64,000 nt of DNA from NCBI GenBank assembly GCA_001940645.1, contig MDVS01000025.1, forward strand, positions 1 through 64,000, written 5' to 3'. Within the stretch, counting starts at the first letter, position 1. Each line of letters starts with the position of its first letter. The notes beneath the pieces were generated by a model. The model saw nothing but the letters and a program-made list of their open reading frames with translations. It did no database searches and was not told the origin of the DNA. Of this stretch, positions 35,747 to 44,571 are shown in pieces. The stretch comes from Candidatus Heimdallarchaeota archaeon LC_3. GTDB lineage: Archaea > Asgardarchaeota > Heimdallarchaeia > Hodarchaeales > LC-3. The position numbers and the translations under genes were made by a program.

Positions 35747-38507
35747 CTACAAGTGAGTAAATCCCAGATGCTTGATTATTTTGGGTGTCTCTTCCAAGTA
35801 ATATGACTGAAGTAAATCCTTTTTTGTTCTCTCCTAAGGACAAAGCATTTAATTCATGAACGGATGATAATCTTACCTTTAGCTTATCTGTAAATTGAGG
35901 GAAGAGCACAATTTTTCTGGCAATTCTTGGCATAATCTTTGTTTTCTTAAATCGGATCTCTTCAAGATTTTGATTTGTTATTTGGCTATCCTTTTTCTCT
36001 ACAAGATCATCAACATTAAAATCTGATTTTGATTCAGTAAGTCTATTTTCCGTTGAAGTCGGTGAATCAATCTTAGATAAAGAACTAGGGGTAGCGATTT
36101 CTTGATTAGTTGGATTAGCTAGATTAGTTGCTATTTCTTCTTCATCAATTCTTTGAGATAATCCGGGAGCAATTTGTTGATTAGCGTTTAACGCCTTTTC
36201 AATCATCGGTGGGTTGAAATACGAATTTTCTTCATTATTATTAACAGATATTTCTTGATTGTTCTCTTCTTCAAAATATGATTCTTGTCTTTTCGTGTTA
36301 TTTATGTCTGAAGCTATTTCTAGTAATTTATCAATAACATCTGCACTATCAAGTTTATTGTTAATATACTGGAGAAATAAAAAGACCATATTCCAATTAA
36401 TATCAGGAAGAGTCTGTCTGATAATACCTGGTAAGACAGTATCTAAATTACTATCTAAATCATTCATTTTTAATAGACTTGAGATGTCTACTTCTTTATA
36501 TTGTCCAAAAAATGTTGGAATAGCTTCTAATAAGTGCTTTGCTTCTGGAGTCAAATACATACTTTTGATTAATCGATAATTTTTTTGTATATAGTTTTTA
36601 TCTACTAATTCTTTGATTATTTTCAATCCATCAAAGTAATAATCACTCATTTGGATGGCCAGATACTTGGATTGATTAATAAAATGAGGTTGATTAGTTA
36701 TTTGCTCTAATATTTTATATCCTAATACAGAATTTAGTGGTTCAAGTTGTCTAAATTTATGAAACACATTATAATTCGTCTGTTTAATAGTTTCCTTAGT
36801 AAATTGCTGTAACTTGTTGCTTATAGAAAAAGGAATCAAGAGACTAGAATTGTCTGATCTACGTAAAATTGCTATATCTGTATTATCTTGTAGAATATAT
36901 TGAAATTTTTTGGGTAAGTCCATATTCTTTATTTGGTCTGTCCATATTGTGTTTATTTCCGATCCTAACAACTGGATAAAAGAATCATAATTTCTGTTGT
37001 ATTCTTTGAAATGGAAAAGATAGGTATCGCGTTGTGCTAATTGTAGATATTGCCTGTAATAACTTTGTTGAGTAAAGTTGGATATATTTGAAAGAAATGA
37101 ATCAAATCCAATTGAGATTAGTCTATAATTTGGATTAATTATCTTAGCTAACTCGGTCAATAAAATAAATGCTAATAATGATTCTTGTTGATTGGTCTTA
37201 GTAGCTTGGATTAATAAAACACCTTTCTTTCTTAAAATAATAGGAATAGCTGATGTGTTTCTCCTAATAGTAATGGTGAATAAATATTTAATTTTTTGTT
37301 CAATATTTTGATAAGTCCTATTCACAATCGGTGTCTGTGTTTCTAAAGTATCTAAATTGACTTGTTCGTTAGAGACATCAAAAGATTCTTTATCAGTAGA
37401 TAAATTGTTTGATAAATCTAATCCCATTCCTTGCATCTGTGTAGCTTGGGTCTGGATAAATAAATTAAAATCCCCTATAGAAGCTGGATTAGATCCTTGT
37501 CTATCCATTTTAATAAGATATTCTGAAATGAGACCCTGAAAAGCTCCCACTTCACTGGGTAGGATCTCAAAAATATGTATTAACGAACGAATAATAGTTA
37601 TTCTAAGCTCAGGATATTCTTGCATAATAATAAAGGGGTCTAAAGAAAAATCTCCTGGAATAAATCTTTTAACAATAAATGGAATATCTAATGGTAAATC
37701 AAATTGGTAATCATTAAAATTATAGATGATTGTTAAATCGTCAGTGTTGCTACCTTTAGGTAATAATCCGTTTAGAAAGTTTAGAACAAGATATTTTACC
37801 TTTGTTGAATGATTTCCATATATTACACATTGATTTGAACTTAATCCTACCTCTTTTTCATCCCTTAGACTTTTTCCCATGACAATAGTATGATGTAATA
37901 CGGGAATTGTAGTGTCTGGACGATTAATAATTTTTAATTTACCATTATTAGTAAATATCCCTAAATCATTGGTGATCGTGCTGAAGATATGTCCAAACTT
38001 TTGTGCTGTTATTTCATCAGCTGATATTGGAAAATCCGATAATTGCAAGTCTGCTTTGAACAAGATTTTTTTAATCTGATCCCAAGGCAATTCAAATAGA
38101 GTCAAATTCAGACTTTTTGCAAGATTTACTACTTCTTCAGAAATTTGTGTAATTTTTTTGTATCCATTATCAAGATCTCTTGATTTTTGAATTTGGACAT
38201 CCACAGTTAATATAAAAAATGAGACTATTTGATCCAAATCCTTGATATATCTACTATATCTGCCATATGAGATGAAAGAATTGACTAGTTTTGGTAGAAC
38301 ATGGATAGAATGGGGAAAATAGGAAGCAACGAAATATTGTTGTAACAGTCGTTCATAGGGTCTACGTGATCCTTGATAGGTACGTTCTCTAAGAATTACT
38401 TTCTTTGTTTTAATAAAAGTATTAAAAGTCTCAGTGAAAGGAGATATAGAATAATCTGGAATATTAGGAAATTCTTTAGAATAATTATTTGAAGTAATAT
38501 TTTTCAC
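35724..38507 (-). CDS. Large protein, possibly a HerA/FtsK-like ATPase with ruined P-loop
   Basis: A 927-residue protein in the middle of the helicase operon. Residues of about 205-300 read like the start of a HerA/FtsK ATPase core: IVMGKSLRDEKEVGLSSNQC, then VIYGNHSTKVKYLVLNFLNG where a Walker A should be, then a strand and RFIPGDFSLDPFIIMQEYPE. The Walker A has kept flanking hydrophobics but reads GNHSTKVK instead of GxxxxGK[ST], and the expected Walker B position (about 440, ISIGFDSFLS) lacks the acidic pair. So if it is this fold it cannot hydrolyse ATP normally. The C-terminal third is low-complexity, Asn/Ser/Glu-rich, then a final folded segment. Starts 26 bases after the RadA-like gene and overlaps the XPD-type gene. 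The HerA link is inference by eye. Confidence 0.5.
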   Translation of the reverse strand: MKNITSNNYSKEFPNIPDYSISPFTETFNTFIKTKKVILRERTYQGSRRPYERLLQQYFVASYFPHSIHVLPKLVNSFISYGRYSRYIKDLDQIVSFFILTVDVQIQKSRDLDNGYKKITQISEEVVNLAKSLNLTLFELPWDQIKKILFKADLQLSDFPISADEITAQKFGHIFSTITNDLGIFTNNGKLKIINRPDTTIPVLHHTIVMGKSLRDEKEVGLSSNQCVIYGNHSTKVKYLVLNFLNGLLPKGSNTDDLTIIYNFNDYQFDLPLDIPFIVKRFIPGDFSLDPFIIMQEYPELRITIIRSLIHIFEILPSEVGAFQGLISEYLIKMDRQGSNPASIGDFNLFIQTQATQMQGMGLDLSNNLSTDKESFDVSNEQVNLDTLETQTPIVNRTYQNIEQKIKYLFTITIRRNTSAIPIILRKKGVLLIQATKTNQQESLLAFILLTELAKIINPNYRLISIGFDSFLSNISNFTQQSYYRQYLQLAQRDTYLFHFKEYNRNYDSFIQLLGSEINTIWTDQIKNMDLPKKFQYILQDNTDIAILRRSDNSSLLIPFSISNKLQQFTKETIKQTNYNVFHKFRQLEPLNSVLGYKILEQITNQPHFINQSKYLAIQMSDYYFDGLKIIKELVDKNYIQKNYRLIKSMYLTPEAKHLLEAIPTFFGQYKEVDISSLLKMNDLDSNLDTVLPGIIRQTLPDINWNMVFLFLQYINNKLDSADVIDKLLEIASDINNTKRQESYFEEENNQEISVNNNEENSYFNPPMIEKALNANQQIAPGLSQRIDEEEIATNLANPTNQEIATPSSLSKIDSPTSTENRLTESKSDFNVDDLVEKKDSQITNQNLEEIRFKKTKIMPRIARKIVLFPQFTDKLKVRLSSVHELNALSLGENKKGFTSVILLGRDTQNNQASGIYSLVDEYYTDN

Positions 38508-38533
38508 CTAAATTTTGTATATTATCCAGTTAT

Positions 38534-40156
38534 TTATGCTAAAATGTCGTCTTCAATATCTTCCTCAGATTCAATATCTTTACCAACGGTCAAAGAAACC
38601 TTAGAACTAGTGGATTTAGATCGAGTGTTACCTTTATCCATATCAGATACTCCTTCTTCATTAAGAACAAATTCTGCCTCTCCAATAGCTAAGTATGGAG
38701 AATCAACAACTGTTGCTTTTCTCAGGACAATATCCCTATTTTTTCCAGCAGATTTTTTGGATAATTTGATACGATGAGTTACTGCATGGGCAACAGCAAA
38801 ACCTCCAGCAGCTATAACTGAAGTCATACTGATAGGGCCAGCCATAGACATTTTAGTAGTGGCTTGATTAGTCACAAGAATTGCAGGCTCATTAATTTGC
38901 ATGTTTCGTTTAATAATACCTAAAATTTCTTGTAACTTGTTTTGTCTACGAGCAAGCTCTGACACACCATGAGAAAATTCAAACCTGAATGGCGACATTA
39001 TTGAATCAATTATTACCAGAACAATTTTGTCAGGCATTTTGAAGACCTCCTCAATGGCGTTCTGGAGCATATCAGTCGATAATATCTGATAATAAATAAT
39101 ATTATCTAGAAAATAGTCTGGATCTTTATTGGGATAACGATTTTTCACTATTTCAACTATTCGTTCACTTTTGAATGTGCTTTCAGTATCTAACCAGACC
39201 ACTCTTGGGCGTTGCGAAGATTGAGGTTTGAAATCAATAAATCCTCCTTCAGATTTCTGGAGTAAGGCCATAACGGCCGTTGTATAGCATATCTGTGTTT
39301 TACCCATACCTGCTTCACCAAAGAACTCGGTGAGATGCTTAGCTTCAATACCTCCTCCTAATAATTCATCTAAAGCAACAGATCCAGTGGAACATTTATT
39401 AGTGTCTTTTTTCTGTTTTAATAATGTCTTAGCTGTCTTAGCATTCATTTGATGAAACTGTTGAGCAATCTTCCAGATTTTTTGGGCAGTTTGTTCACCG
39501 ATACCAGCCAAAGAGACTAATTCATTTATTTTTGGTAGTGTAGCAATCTCAGATATAGAATTAAAACGCTTTTTAATGGAACCTAATAATTTATCAGTAA
39601 CAATGGTCTTTCCACGTTCATCTTTGTATTGAGTCAGGATATCAACAGGATCACGAACAGAAGTAGGATCATTTAATGTAGGTGGGCCACTTAGAATCCA
39701 ATTATCTTCGTCTTCCTCTTCCTGATTTTCTTTCATGATTTCTTCAGCAGTAAAAGATTCTTCTTCTTCCTCTTCTTCTACTTCAAGAACTTCTTTTTTG
39801 AGTGGAGTGGATGTAGTAAGAAGATCATCTTCTTCATCTAAAGCTTTTTCTTCCGCGGATGCACCAAATGGTCGAGATAAGATATTTACTAATTTCTCCT
39901 TTTTCATTTTGGAGTATCCTGATAGACCCTTCACTTTTGCTAATTGTCTTAATTCCTTAAGATTTTTAGCTTCAAGAGAATTGATTTCACTGGAATCTGA
40001 ATCAACTACTTTATTATTCTCTGCTGATTCATTCACAGGTCTTTTTTCTTCTTTCACTACTTGATTTGATTCATCTGATGAGTTTAGTAAATCATCAAGA
40101 AAATCATCACCAAGACTGATATTATTATTTTTTTGTTCATTTTTGTTTTTTGACAT
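38534..40156 (-). CDS. RadA/Rad51-family ATPase with extra Rho_N/SAP-like domain
   Basis: About 540 residues from the ATG at 40156 (preceded by GAAGGT); the frame is open seven codons further to 40177. Numbering from 40177: residues 70-100 (LKELRQLAKVKGLSGYSKMK) form a Rho_N/SAP-like DNA-binding helix pair; 120-160 is a very acidic linker; 205-240 (LVSLAGIGEQTAQKIWKIA) is a helix-hairpin-helix; 265 onward is a RecA/RadA core with Walker A GEAGMGKT (287-294), a strand VVWLDTEST, Walker B IVLVIIDSIM and the family block ELARRQNKLQEILGII followed by VTNQATT. Normal archaeal RadA has about 320-350 residues and no such N-terminal extension. It may be the main recombinase of this organism or a specialised paralogue. 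Nine to thirty bases after the GTPase gene; same operon as the XPD-type helicase. Confidence 0.85.
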   Translation of the reverse strand: MSKNKNEQKNNNISLGDDFLDDLLNSSDESNQVVKEEKRPVNESAENNKVVDSDSSEINSLEAKNLKELRQLAKVKGLSGYSKMKKEKLVNILSRPFGASAEEKALDEEDDLLTTSTPLKKEVLEVEEEEEEESFTAEEIMKENQEEEDEDNWILSGPPTLNDPTSVRDPVDILTQYKDERGKTIVTDKLLGSIKKRFNSISEIATLPKINELVSLAGIGEQTAQKIWKIAQQFHQMNAKTAKTLLKQKKDTNKCSTGSVALDELLGGGIEAKHLTEFFGEAGMGKTQICYTTAVMALLQKSEGGFIDFKPQSSQRPRVVWLDTESTFKSERIVEIVKNRYPNKDPDYFLDNIIYYQILSTDMLQNAIEEVFKMPDKIVLVIIDSIMSPFRFEFSHGVSELARRQNKLQEILGIIKRNMQINEPAILVTNQATTKMSMAGPISMTSVIAAGGFAVAHAVTHRIKLSKKSAGKNRDIVLRKATVVDSPYLAIGEAEFVLNEEGVSDMDKGNTRSKSTSSKVSLTVGKDIESEEDIEDDILA

Positions 40157-40186
40157 AATTTTACCTTCGTTATACATTTATTAATT

Positions 40187-40846
40187 TTATATTTTGTTTT
40201 CTGGTTTGATAACATCATGAAATATTCGTTCCGATTCAAAAATATTATAATTATATAGCGGACTGACATATTTGGATAATTCACTAAGTAATTGTTCTAT
40301 ACCTTCACCAGTAATAGCTGATGTAAGAATAAAGCCTTTAAAGGTCGGAAATCTCTGACAAATCTTCTTTGCAGCCTCTGGAATGACCTCTTGATTCATA
40401 TCACGCTTGTTTCCAACAAAAATAATTGGAATATTTTCCCTTTCAATTCGATCTTTAGTAATATCATACCATCCATCCGGTGAAAACAAATTTTCAAAGG
40501 ATTGCGCGTCATTCATAGCAAAAGTAAAGATGACAAGGGAAGTACCCCCAAGAATAATATGGGGAATAAGATCAATTGGATGACAATCAACTGTTTTCTG
40601 ACCTTGTAAATCCCAAATAGAGTAAATGATAGGAGATTCGGTTGTGGAAGGAACGACCTGAAAATCCATAAACATGGTACGAATAGTATTTTGTGCAGCT
40701 TGACTATTTTTACCAAAAGAGATTACATGATTACGAATAGCATTAATTAGAGTAGTTTTTCCAACAGCACCATCACCCAAGATAGCTAACTTCACAACTT
40801 GAGAAACGGATTTATTAATGGCTTTATCACTAGTTTGATCTGTCAT
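40187..40846 (-). CDS. Small Ras-superfamily GTPase heading the recombination operon
   Basis: A 219-residue GTPase. G1 GDGAVGKTT (24-32), G3 WDLQGQ (Leu-Gln where Ras has Thr-Ala), G4 NKRD, G5 TSAITG. The switch II glutamine is retained. There is no C-terminal cysteine for lipidation, so it is probably soluble. An N-terminal extension of about 18 polar residues precedes the core. It has its own TATA box and a strong AAGGAG site just before the ATG. It is first in an operon with RadA-like, HerA-like and XPD-like genes, an unexpected partner set for a Ras-like GTPase. A nucleotide-state switch controlling the DNA machinery is inferred from gene order. Confidence 0.9.
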   Translation of the reverse strand: MTDQTSDKAINKSVSQVVKLAILGDGAVGKTTLINAIRNHVISFGKNSQAAQNTIRTMFMDFQVVPSTTESPIIYSIWDLQGQKTVDCHPIDLIPHIILGGTSLVIFTFAMNDAQSFENLFSPDGWYDITKDRIERENIPIIFVGNKRDMNQEVIPEAAKKICQRFPTFKGFILTSAITGEGIEQLLSELSKYVSPLYNYNIFESERIFHDVIKPENKI

Positions 40847-40864
40847 GATCTCCTTAGTAATTCT

Positions 40865-40879
40865 GCTTTATATATCAAA
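40865..40879 (-). promoter_or_regulatory. TATA promoter of the GTPase-RadA-XPD operon
   Basis: The minus strand reads tttgatatataaag, about 25-33 bases from the start codon at 40846; AAGGAGATC lies between it and the ATG. No other promoter-like element was seen inside the operon. Confidence 0.6.
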
Positions 40880-41015
40880 TTCAGTTTCAATGCTAGAATT
40901 TAAAGGCCAATTTGGGCTTTAATACCTGAAAACATCCGACTTTAAACAAAAATTTAATTGATCATTCTTTTTTTAGCATATTATTTGGAAAAACTTAACC
41001 TGTTATATCTATAAC

Positions 41016-41306
41016 ATGGTCACGATTTCAAAAATTACTTTGTATGAGTTAAAAAAACAATTAGAGTTTCCTCAATTAGCTGAAGTTGTTGAATATTTAG
41101 AGAATAATTATGGTCCAAATTCTGGAAAAATCACCTATTCTATTTTTGATCAAGAAGTCTTATTTGGTGTTAAAGAAGAAAATGATGAAAATAACAAAAA
41201 AATACTTCCAAGTGAAATTAATGACTTCCATTATTCTTGTAATAGTAAAATTGAATTAAATTGCGAATTTTGTAAATATTGTGGAAATTCAAATTTGAAA
41301 TCTTAA
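41016..41306 (+). CDS. Small protein with C-terminal zinc motif
   Basis: A 96-residue protein. The first 55 residues alternate helix and strand; the end carries C-x8-C-x2-C-x2-C (CNSK...NCEFCKYCGNSN), a compact possible zinc site. Transcribed divergently from the GTPase operon with about 170 bases between. Family unknown. Confidence 0.55.
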   Translation: MVTISKITLYELKKQLEFPQLAEVVEYLENNYGPNSGKITYSIFDQEVLFGVKEENDENNKKILPSEINDFHYSCNSKIELNCEFCKYCGNSNLKS

Positions 41307-41327
41307 AAATTTTATTAGGGAATCTAA

Positions 41328-41441
41328 ATGAAAATTAAACGAATAGCTTTGATAGTTTTTCTAATTGGAGTATTATCCAGTCCGTATAATGCCTCTAAGG
41401 TCTTTTCAAGAAAAAACAACTTGGATAAATATCAAACTTAA
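41328..41441 (+). CDS. 37-residue peptide with signal-like start
   Basis: ATG 41328 to TAA 41441. The start is a signal-peptide-like helix (MKIKRIALIVFLIGVLSSPY) followed by a short basic tail. TTAGGG lies 6-11 bases ahead of the ATG and the gene begins 21 bases after the zinc-motif gene. It may be a small secreted peptide or the start of a broken longer gene. Confidence 0.4.
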   Translation: MKIKRIALIVFLIGVLSSPYNASKVFSRKNNLDKYQT

Positions 41442-41493
41442 TTAATTTTTTATATGCTTTTATTCGGGACGAAATGATATTAAAACGTTTAAT

Positions 41494-41509
41494 AAGTTAG
41501 ATCTAACTT
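41494..41509. repeat. Perfect 16-base palindrome
   Basis: aagttagatctaactt is its own reverse complement. It lies just beyond the stop of the minus-strand 46-codon frame and 53 bases after the 37-residue peptide gene. Candidate binding site for a dimeric regulator, or a short hairpin. Confidence 0.7.
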
Positions 41510-41514
41510 GTATT

Positions 41515-41655
41515 TTAATATATATGAGGAAACAATCTAGCTTGGGTGCTATAAGCATAAGCTAATGCATATTTCAACCAACTTGGTGCTTTCAAGTTAA
41601 GTATAATCTTTTTTTCTAGATGACCGATGCTTAGTCCACATAGATCACAGGACAT
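41515..41655 (-). CDS. 46-residue protein with CDLCG motif
   Basis: ATG 41655 to TAA 41515 reads MSCDLCGLSIGHLEKKIILN followed by a hydrophobic-aromatic C-terminal half. The CDLCG motif also starts the zinc repeats of the gene at 41786 on the opposite strand. TTGGAGAG lies about 14 bases upstream of the ATG, a rather long spacing. Possibly a fragment of a duplicated zinc protein. Confidence 0.35.
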   Translation of the reverse strand: MSCDLCGLSIGHLEKKIILNLKAPSWLKYALAYAYSTQARLFPHIY

Positions 41656-41785
41656 GAATTTTTTCTTCTCTCCAAATCCAAAAGCAGTGATCCATCATTA
41701 ATGGGAACAGTAGGATTTTTCTCAATAATAATTATCAATAGGATTAGAAAAAAGGACAGAAGCAATTCAAAAAGGAATTCCCAAA

Positions 41786-42265
41786 TTGAATGATGATAAA
41801 AATCTAATAGACTGTGATCTATGTGGTCAGTATCAATATTGTCAACAAATAATGTTCGCAAATAAGCTATATTGGATCTGTAACAGTCATAATGAAGAGA
41901 AAGTCCTCAAAAGCTTAATTTCAATTTATGAAATCCTAGCATTTCCAATAGACGAAAATCTTCAAAATTTTCGTTCAGAGTATAATTCAGATGTTACTCA
42001 TTATGATCAAACCTATAGCAATAAGAAATGTTTTATTTGTGGCGAGATAGGTGTTGGTAATAGGATAAGATTTAATTCACGATATTTTCTCTTCTGGGAA
42101 AAACATAAAAAGGAAGAAGTCTATATTGCTATTATTGGAGCGACTAATAGATTTCCAGAACCTGGTTTGACCCCAGAAAACTATCAAACAAGAACAGAAA
42201 GCCAGATAAAGGATATTTATTCAAATATAGAGAGGGCATATAACCTTTCATATTTAAGAGCATGA
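41786..42265 (+). CDS. Protein with two related zinc-binding repeats
   Basis: A 159-residue protein. Repeat 1 (about 9-40) has CDLCGQYQYC...FANKLYWICNSHN, repeat 2 (about 82-112) has CFICGEIGVGNRIRFNSRYF followed by WEKHKKEE. Each starts with CxxCG and ends with a histidine after an aromatic strand, so each could bind zinc with C2CH or C2H2-type ligands; the second C-terminal cysteine is replaced by W in repeat 2. The end is an acidic helix. Family unknown. Confidence 0.55.
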   Translation: MNDDKNLIDCDLCGQYQYCQQIMFANKLYWICNSHNEEKVLKSLISIYEILAFPIDENLQNFRSEYNSDVTHYDQTYSNKKCFICGEIGVGNRIRFNSRYFLFWEKHKKEEVYIAIIGATNRFPEPGLTPENYQTRTESQIKDIYSNIERAYNLSYLRA

Positions 42266-42308
42266 ACTATTTCTATCCTATTTTATACGTCATTAATTAG
42301 ATTAAACT

Positions 42309-43913
42309 CTAGCTCGCTTCGATTTCTATGTTTTCAAATAAATCTACTGGGAGAATTTCTTTTACACGCGTTGGATCCTTAATCATCCTCAATGAGTTAA
42401 GGCAATACACAATAAAAGTTTGATCATCATAATCAATCTGGAGATCTAATTCTTTTCTCAATTCTTGCCATAGCTCTATAGGTTTCATATGGATTTCGTT
42501 AATTTTATTTTTTTGTATTAATTCCAAGGTCTTAGCAGATTGAATTTTGTAATCATCAAATTTTGGATCGTTTGAAGTAAATTCACTATTAGCTATCCCT
42601 CCTATTCTATTTTCCTGAAGCAAGGTTAAAAATGTGAGATAAGCCCCACTTTTTCTTTTAAATCGTTCACTCAAAATCATCTGATCTATTGATTCATCCC
42701 AAGACTTTTTGAGGTCTTTTCCTTCTCTTACATCCTTAGTACATCTTATAAGATGCTTTATGTATTGCTCAATTTTGAAATTTTGATCCAGTTCCTTAAT
42801 GACATTGCTCCCTACCTTCCAAACAAAAGATTGAAACATGTACGACCATTGTTGGAACGTGCCTTCTGCGAGAACTTTTTTAATAGAAATCGATGTTTCG
42901 CTAGTTTTTTCTGCAAGTACCATCCAAGTAATGTTATTATCAGATGATGGCTGTCTGGGAAAATATAAAAACTCATCGTTGATGGGAAATTCAGAATTAC
43001 TGCTCTGCATTTTTAGCATGTCAAGTTGATTTATCCAGTAGGGATTTATATTTTGTTTTTTTGCTTTAGCGTTTAAAATAATTTCTTCTACTTGTATTAT
43101 TTTAGAATCAATATCTGATTTCAAAGGGGAAGCATTTTCCAATAGCTCTTCTTTTATGAATTCAAAATCCTTTTGAAAAATCGGATTATCATGATCAAAA
43201 AATTCTTCATTTATTTCCAATGTTAGGAATGGATAAATATTGTTCAATAATTCAGCTTGAATATTTACATTTGATTCCGGATGTATGGATTTATGTCTAA
43301 ATGAGCTGAAAAGATAATATTGCATTCCTTCTCCTAAAGGATCATTTTCTTTCCATTCTAAGGTATGTGGTCTACCTTCGAGTTGAAGTAATTTAGTATA
43401 TGTTTGTTGAAAATTGATCCGATCTTCGTCATCTGAATATAACAACCAAAAATGATTAGCAGCAGACAATACGCTAGAACTGAGGTCTTTCAAAGTGTGA
43501 GTGAGATAATGAAGATCAGAATCAGTGATATAAATACTAAAATGCTTAATTAAATAGTCGATTCTACTATTAACTCCTTCTAAATAATTGATATCATTAC
43601 TCAAACTTTTTATCATCTCTTCTTTGTGAGGAAAAGCCTTTTTCATGTCGTCGAAACTTCTGATTTTATCTGATCGCTGAAAATAAGAAGATTCTGGGAA
43701 TTTGTGTTTAAAATGCCAAATTTCAGTGTCCAAATAGTTATTATCAGTTTTTGCAAGTGAGGATAGTAATCTACTTTTACCACTTTTCTGCTCAATTGCT
43801 GGAAAAAAATAATATTTAGTACCATCTCTAAAAATTCTGGGAATTTTGTGTATTTCTAATTCTTTTTCAATTGCTTCTATTTTAAACATGTTAAGAGAAT
43901 TTTCTTCTGTCAT
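42309..43913 (-). CDS. Hypothetical protein, possible HEPN-like motif
   Basis: A 534-residue soluble, mainly helical protein. A motif FRHKSIHPES (R206-x4-H211) after a long helical stretch resembles the RX4H signature of HEPN-like domains, with the HPxS ending seen in related families; this is suggestive only. The remainder shows no other motif. It lies 49 bases downstream of the small gene at 43963-44268, on the same strand, and probably shares its transcript. Function unknown. Confidence 0.5.
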   Translation of the reverse strand: MTEENSLNMFKIEAIEKELEIHKIPRIFRDGTKYYFFPAIEQKSGKSRLLSSLAKTDNNYLDTEIWHFKHKFPESSYFQRSDKIRSFDDMKKAFPHKEEMIKSLSNDINYLEGVNSRIDYLIKHFSIYITDSDLHYLTHTLKDLSSSVLSAANHFWLLYSDDEDRINFQQTYTKLLQLEGRPHTLEWKENDPLGEGMQYYLFSSFRHKSIHPESNVNIQAELLNNIYPFLTLEINEEFFDHDNPIFQKDFEFIKEELLENASPLKSDIDSKIIQVEEIILNAKAKKQNINPYWINQLDMLKMQSSNSEFPINDEFLYFPRQPSSDNNITWMVLAEKTSETSISIKKVLAEGTFQQWSYMFQSFVWKVGSNVIKELDQNFKIEQYIKHLIRCTKDVREGKDLKKSWDESIDQMILSERFKRKSGAYLTFLTLLQENRIGGIANSEFTSNDPKFDDYKIQSAKTLELIQKNKINEIHMKPIELWQELRKELDLQIDYDDQTFIVYCLNSLRMIKDPTRVKEILPVDLFENIEIEAS

Positions 43914-43962
43914 AAGGCTATTAATAGATACAACACTTCCTAGTTGATTAAGAATTAAATTT

Positions 43963-44268
43963 TTAACGAGTTGAGAAGAAATTATCGTGTTGAAGGATCT
44001 TTTTAAATTTATACCCTCTAAAAAAGCTTTTCAATTCTCCAAATCTGAATTTATACTTAAAATCAAGAACATATTTTTCAACGTTTTTTCTACAGTTTTC
44101 CACTAAAGGAGGAACTGATTTTTTATCCCAATTTTGAATTATTTGCTCATTTAGGAATTTTTCCATAATTTCTAGACTAATTTCGGGTCTAATGTCGTCA
44201 TAATTTATTGACAAACCCAAACCAGTTGATTGAATTTCAAGGTCATAAATAAATTTCATTTGTGTCAC
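43963..44268 (-). CDS. Small hypothetical protein
   Basis: A 101-residue protein (MTQMKFIYDLEIQSTGLGLS...) with an N-terminal pair of strands and basic helices near the C-terminus (KKSVPPLVENCRKNVEKYVL). No motif. It precedes the 534-residue gene by 49 bases. Confidence 0.5.
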   Translation of the reverse strand: MTQMKFIYDLEIQSTGLGLSINYDDIRPEISLEIMEKFLNEQIIQNWDKKSVPPLVENCRKNVEKYVLDFKYKFRFGELKSFFRGYKFKKILQHDNFFSTR

Positions 44269-44571
44269 TTCTTCAATATCCTACTTATAAAGGATTTGAT
44301 AAAAACGCAAATTACCTGTAACACGATCCTTAATGAAAATGAATTTATGCATCCAATACATTCGTAAACTTGATAAGCGGCGTAACAAAAAATACCTAAA
44401 AAAATCCAAAACGTAAATTTTGAATCAACTTTCCATACAATTGCTACAAAAAATACTGAAACATGACAATTTCATCACTTAAACTATTTCAAGTGAATGG
44501 GTCAAATACTCACAATTGATTACCAATAGAAACTAATTTGGTCATAATCCACATAATCAGCATTAGTTTAT
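44269..44571. other. Intergenic region
   Basis: About 300 AT-rich bases between two same-strand genes. Nothing recognisable beyond promoter-like AT runs. Confidence 0.4.

Larger units (their letters stand above)
41442..41785. other. Intergenic region with palindrome and a small minus-strand frame
   Basis: About 340 bases. It contains the palindrome at 41494-41509, two loosely similar segments (cttgggtgctataagc near 41538 and cttggtgctttcaagt near 41581), and the 46-codon frame at 41515-41655 described separately. Confidence 0.45.

Noticed and set aside
39720..40070. Plus-strand frame rich in Ser opposite the RadA-like gene
   Set aside because: It is the mirror of the acidic Glu/Asp codons of the linker in the real gene.
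41631..41861. 76-codon minus-strand frame
   Set aside because: Overlaps both the zinc-repeat gene and the more convincing 46-codon frame with CDLCG in another phase.
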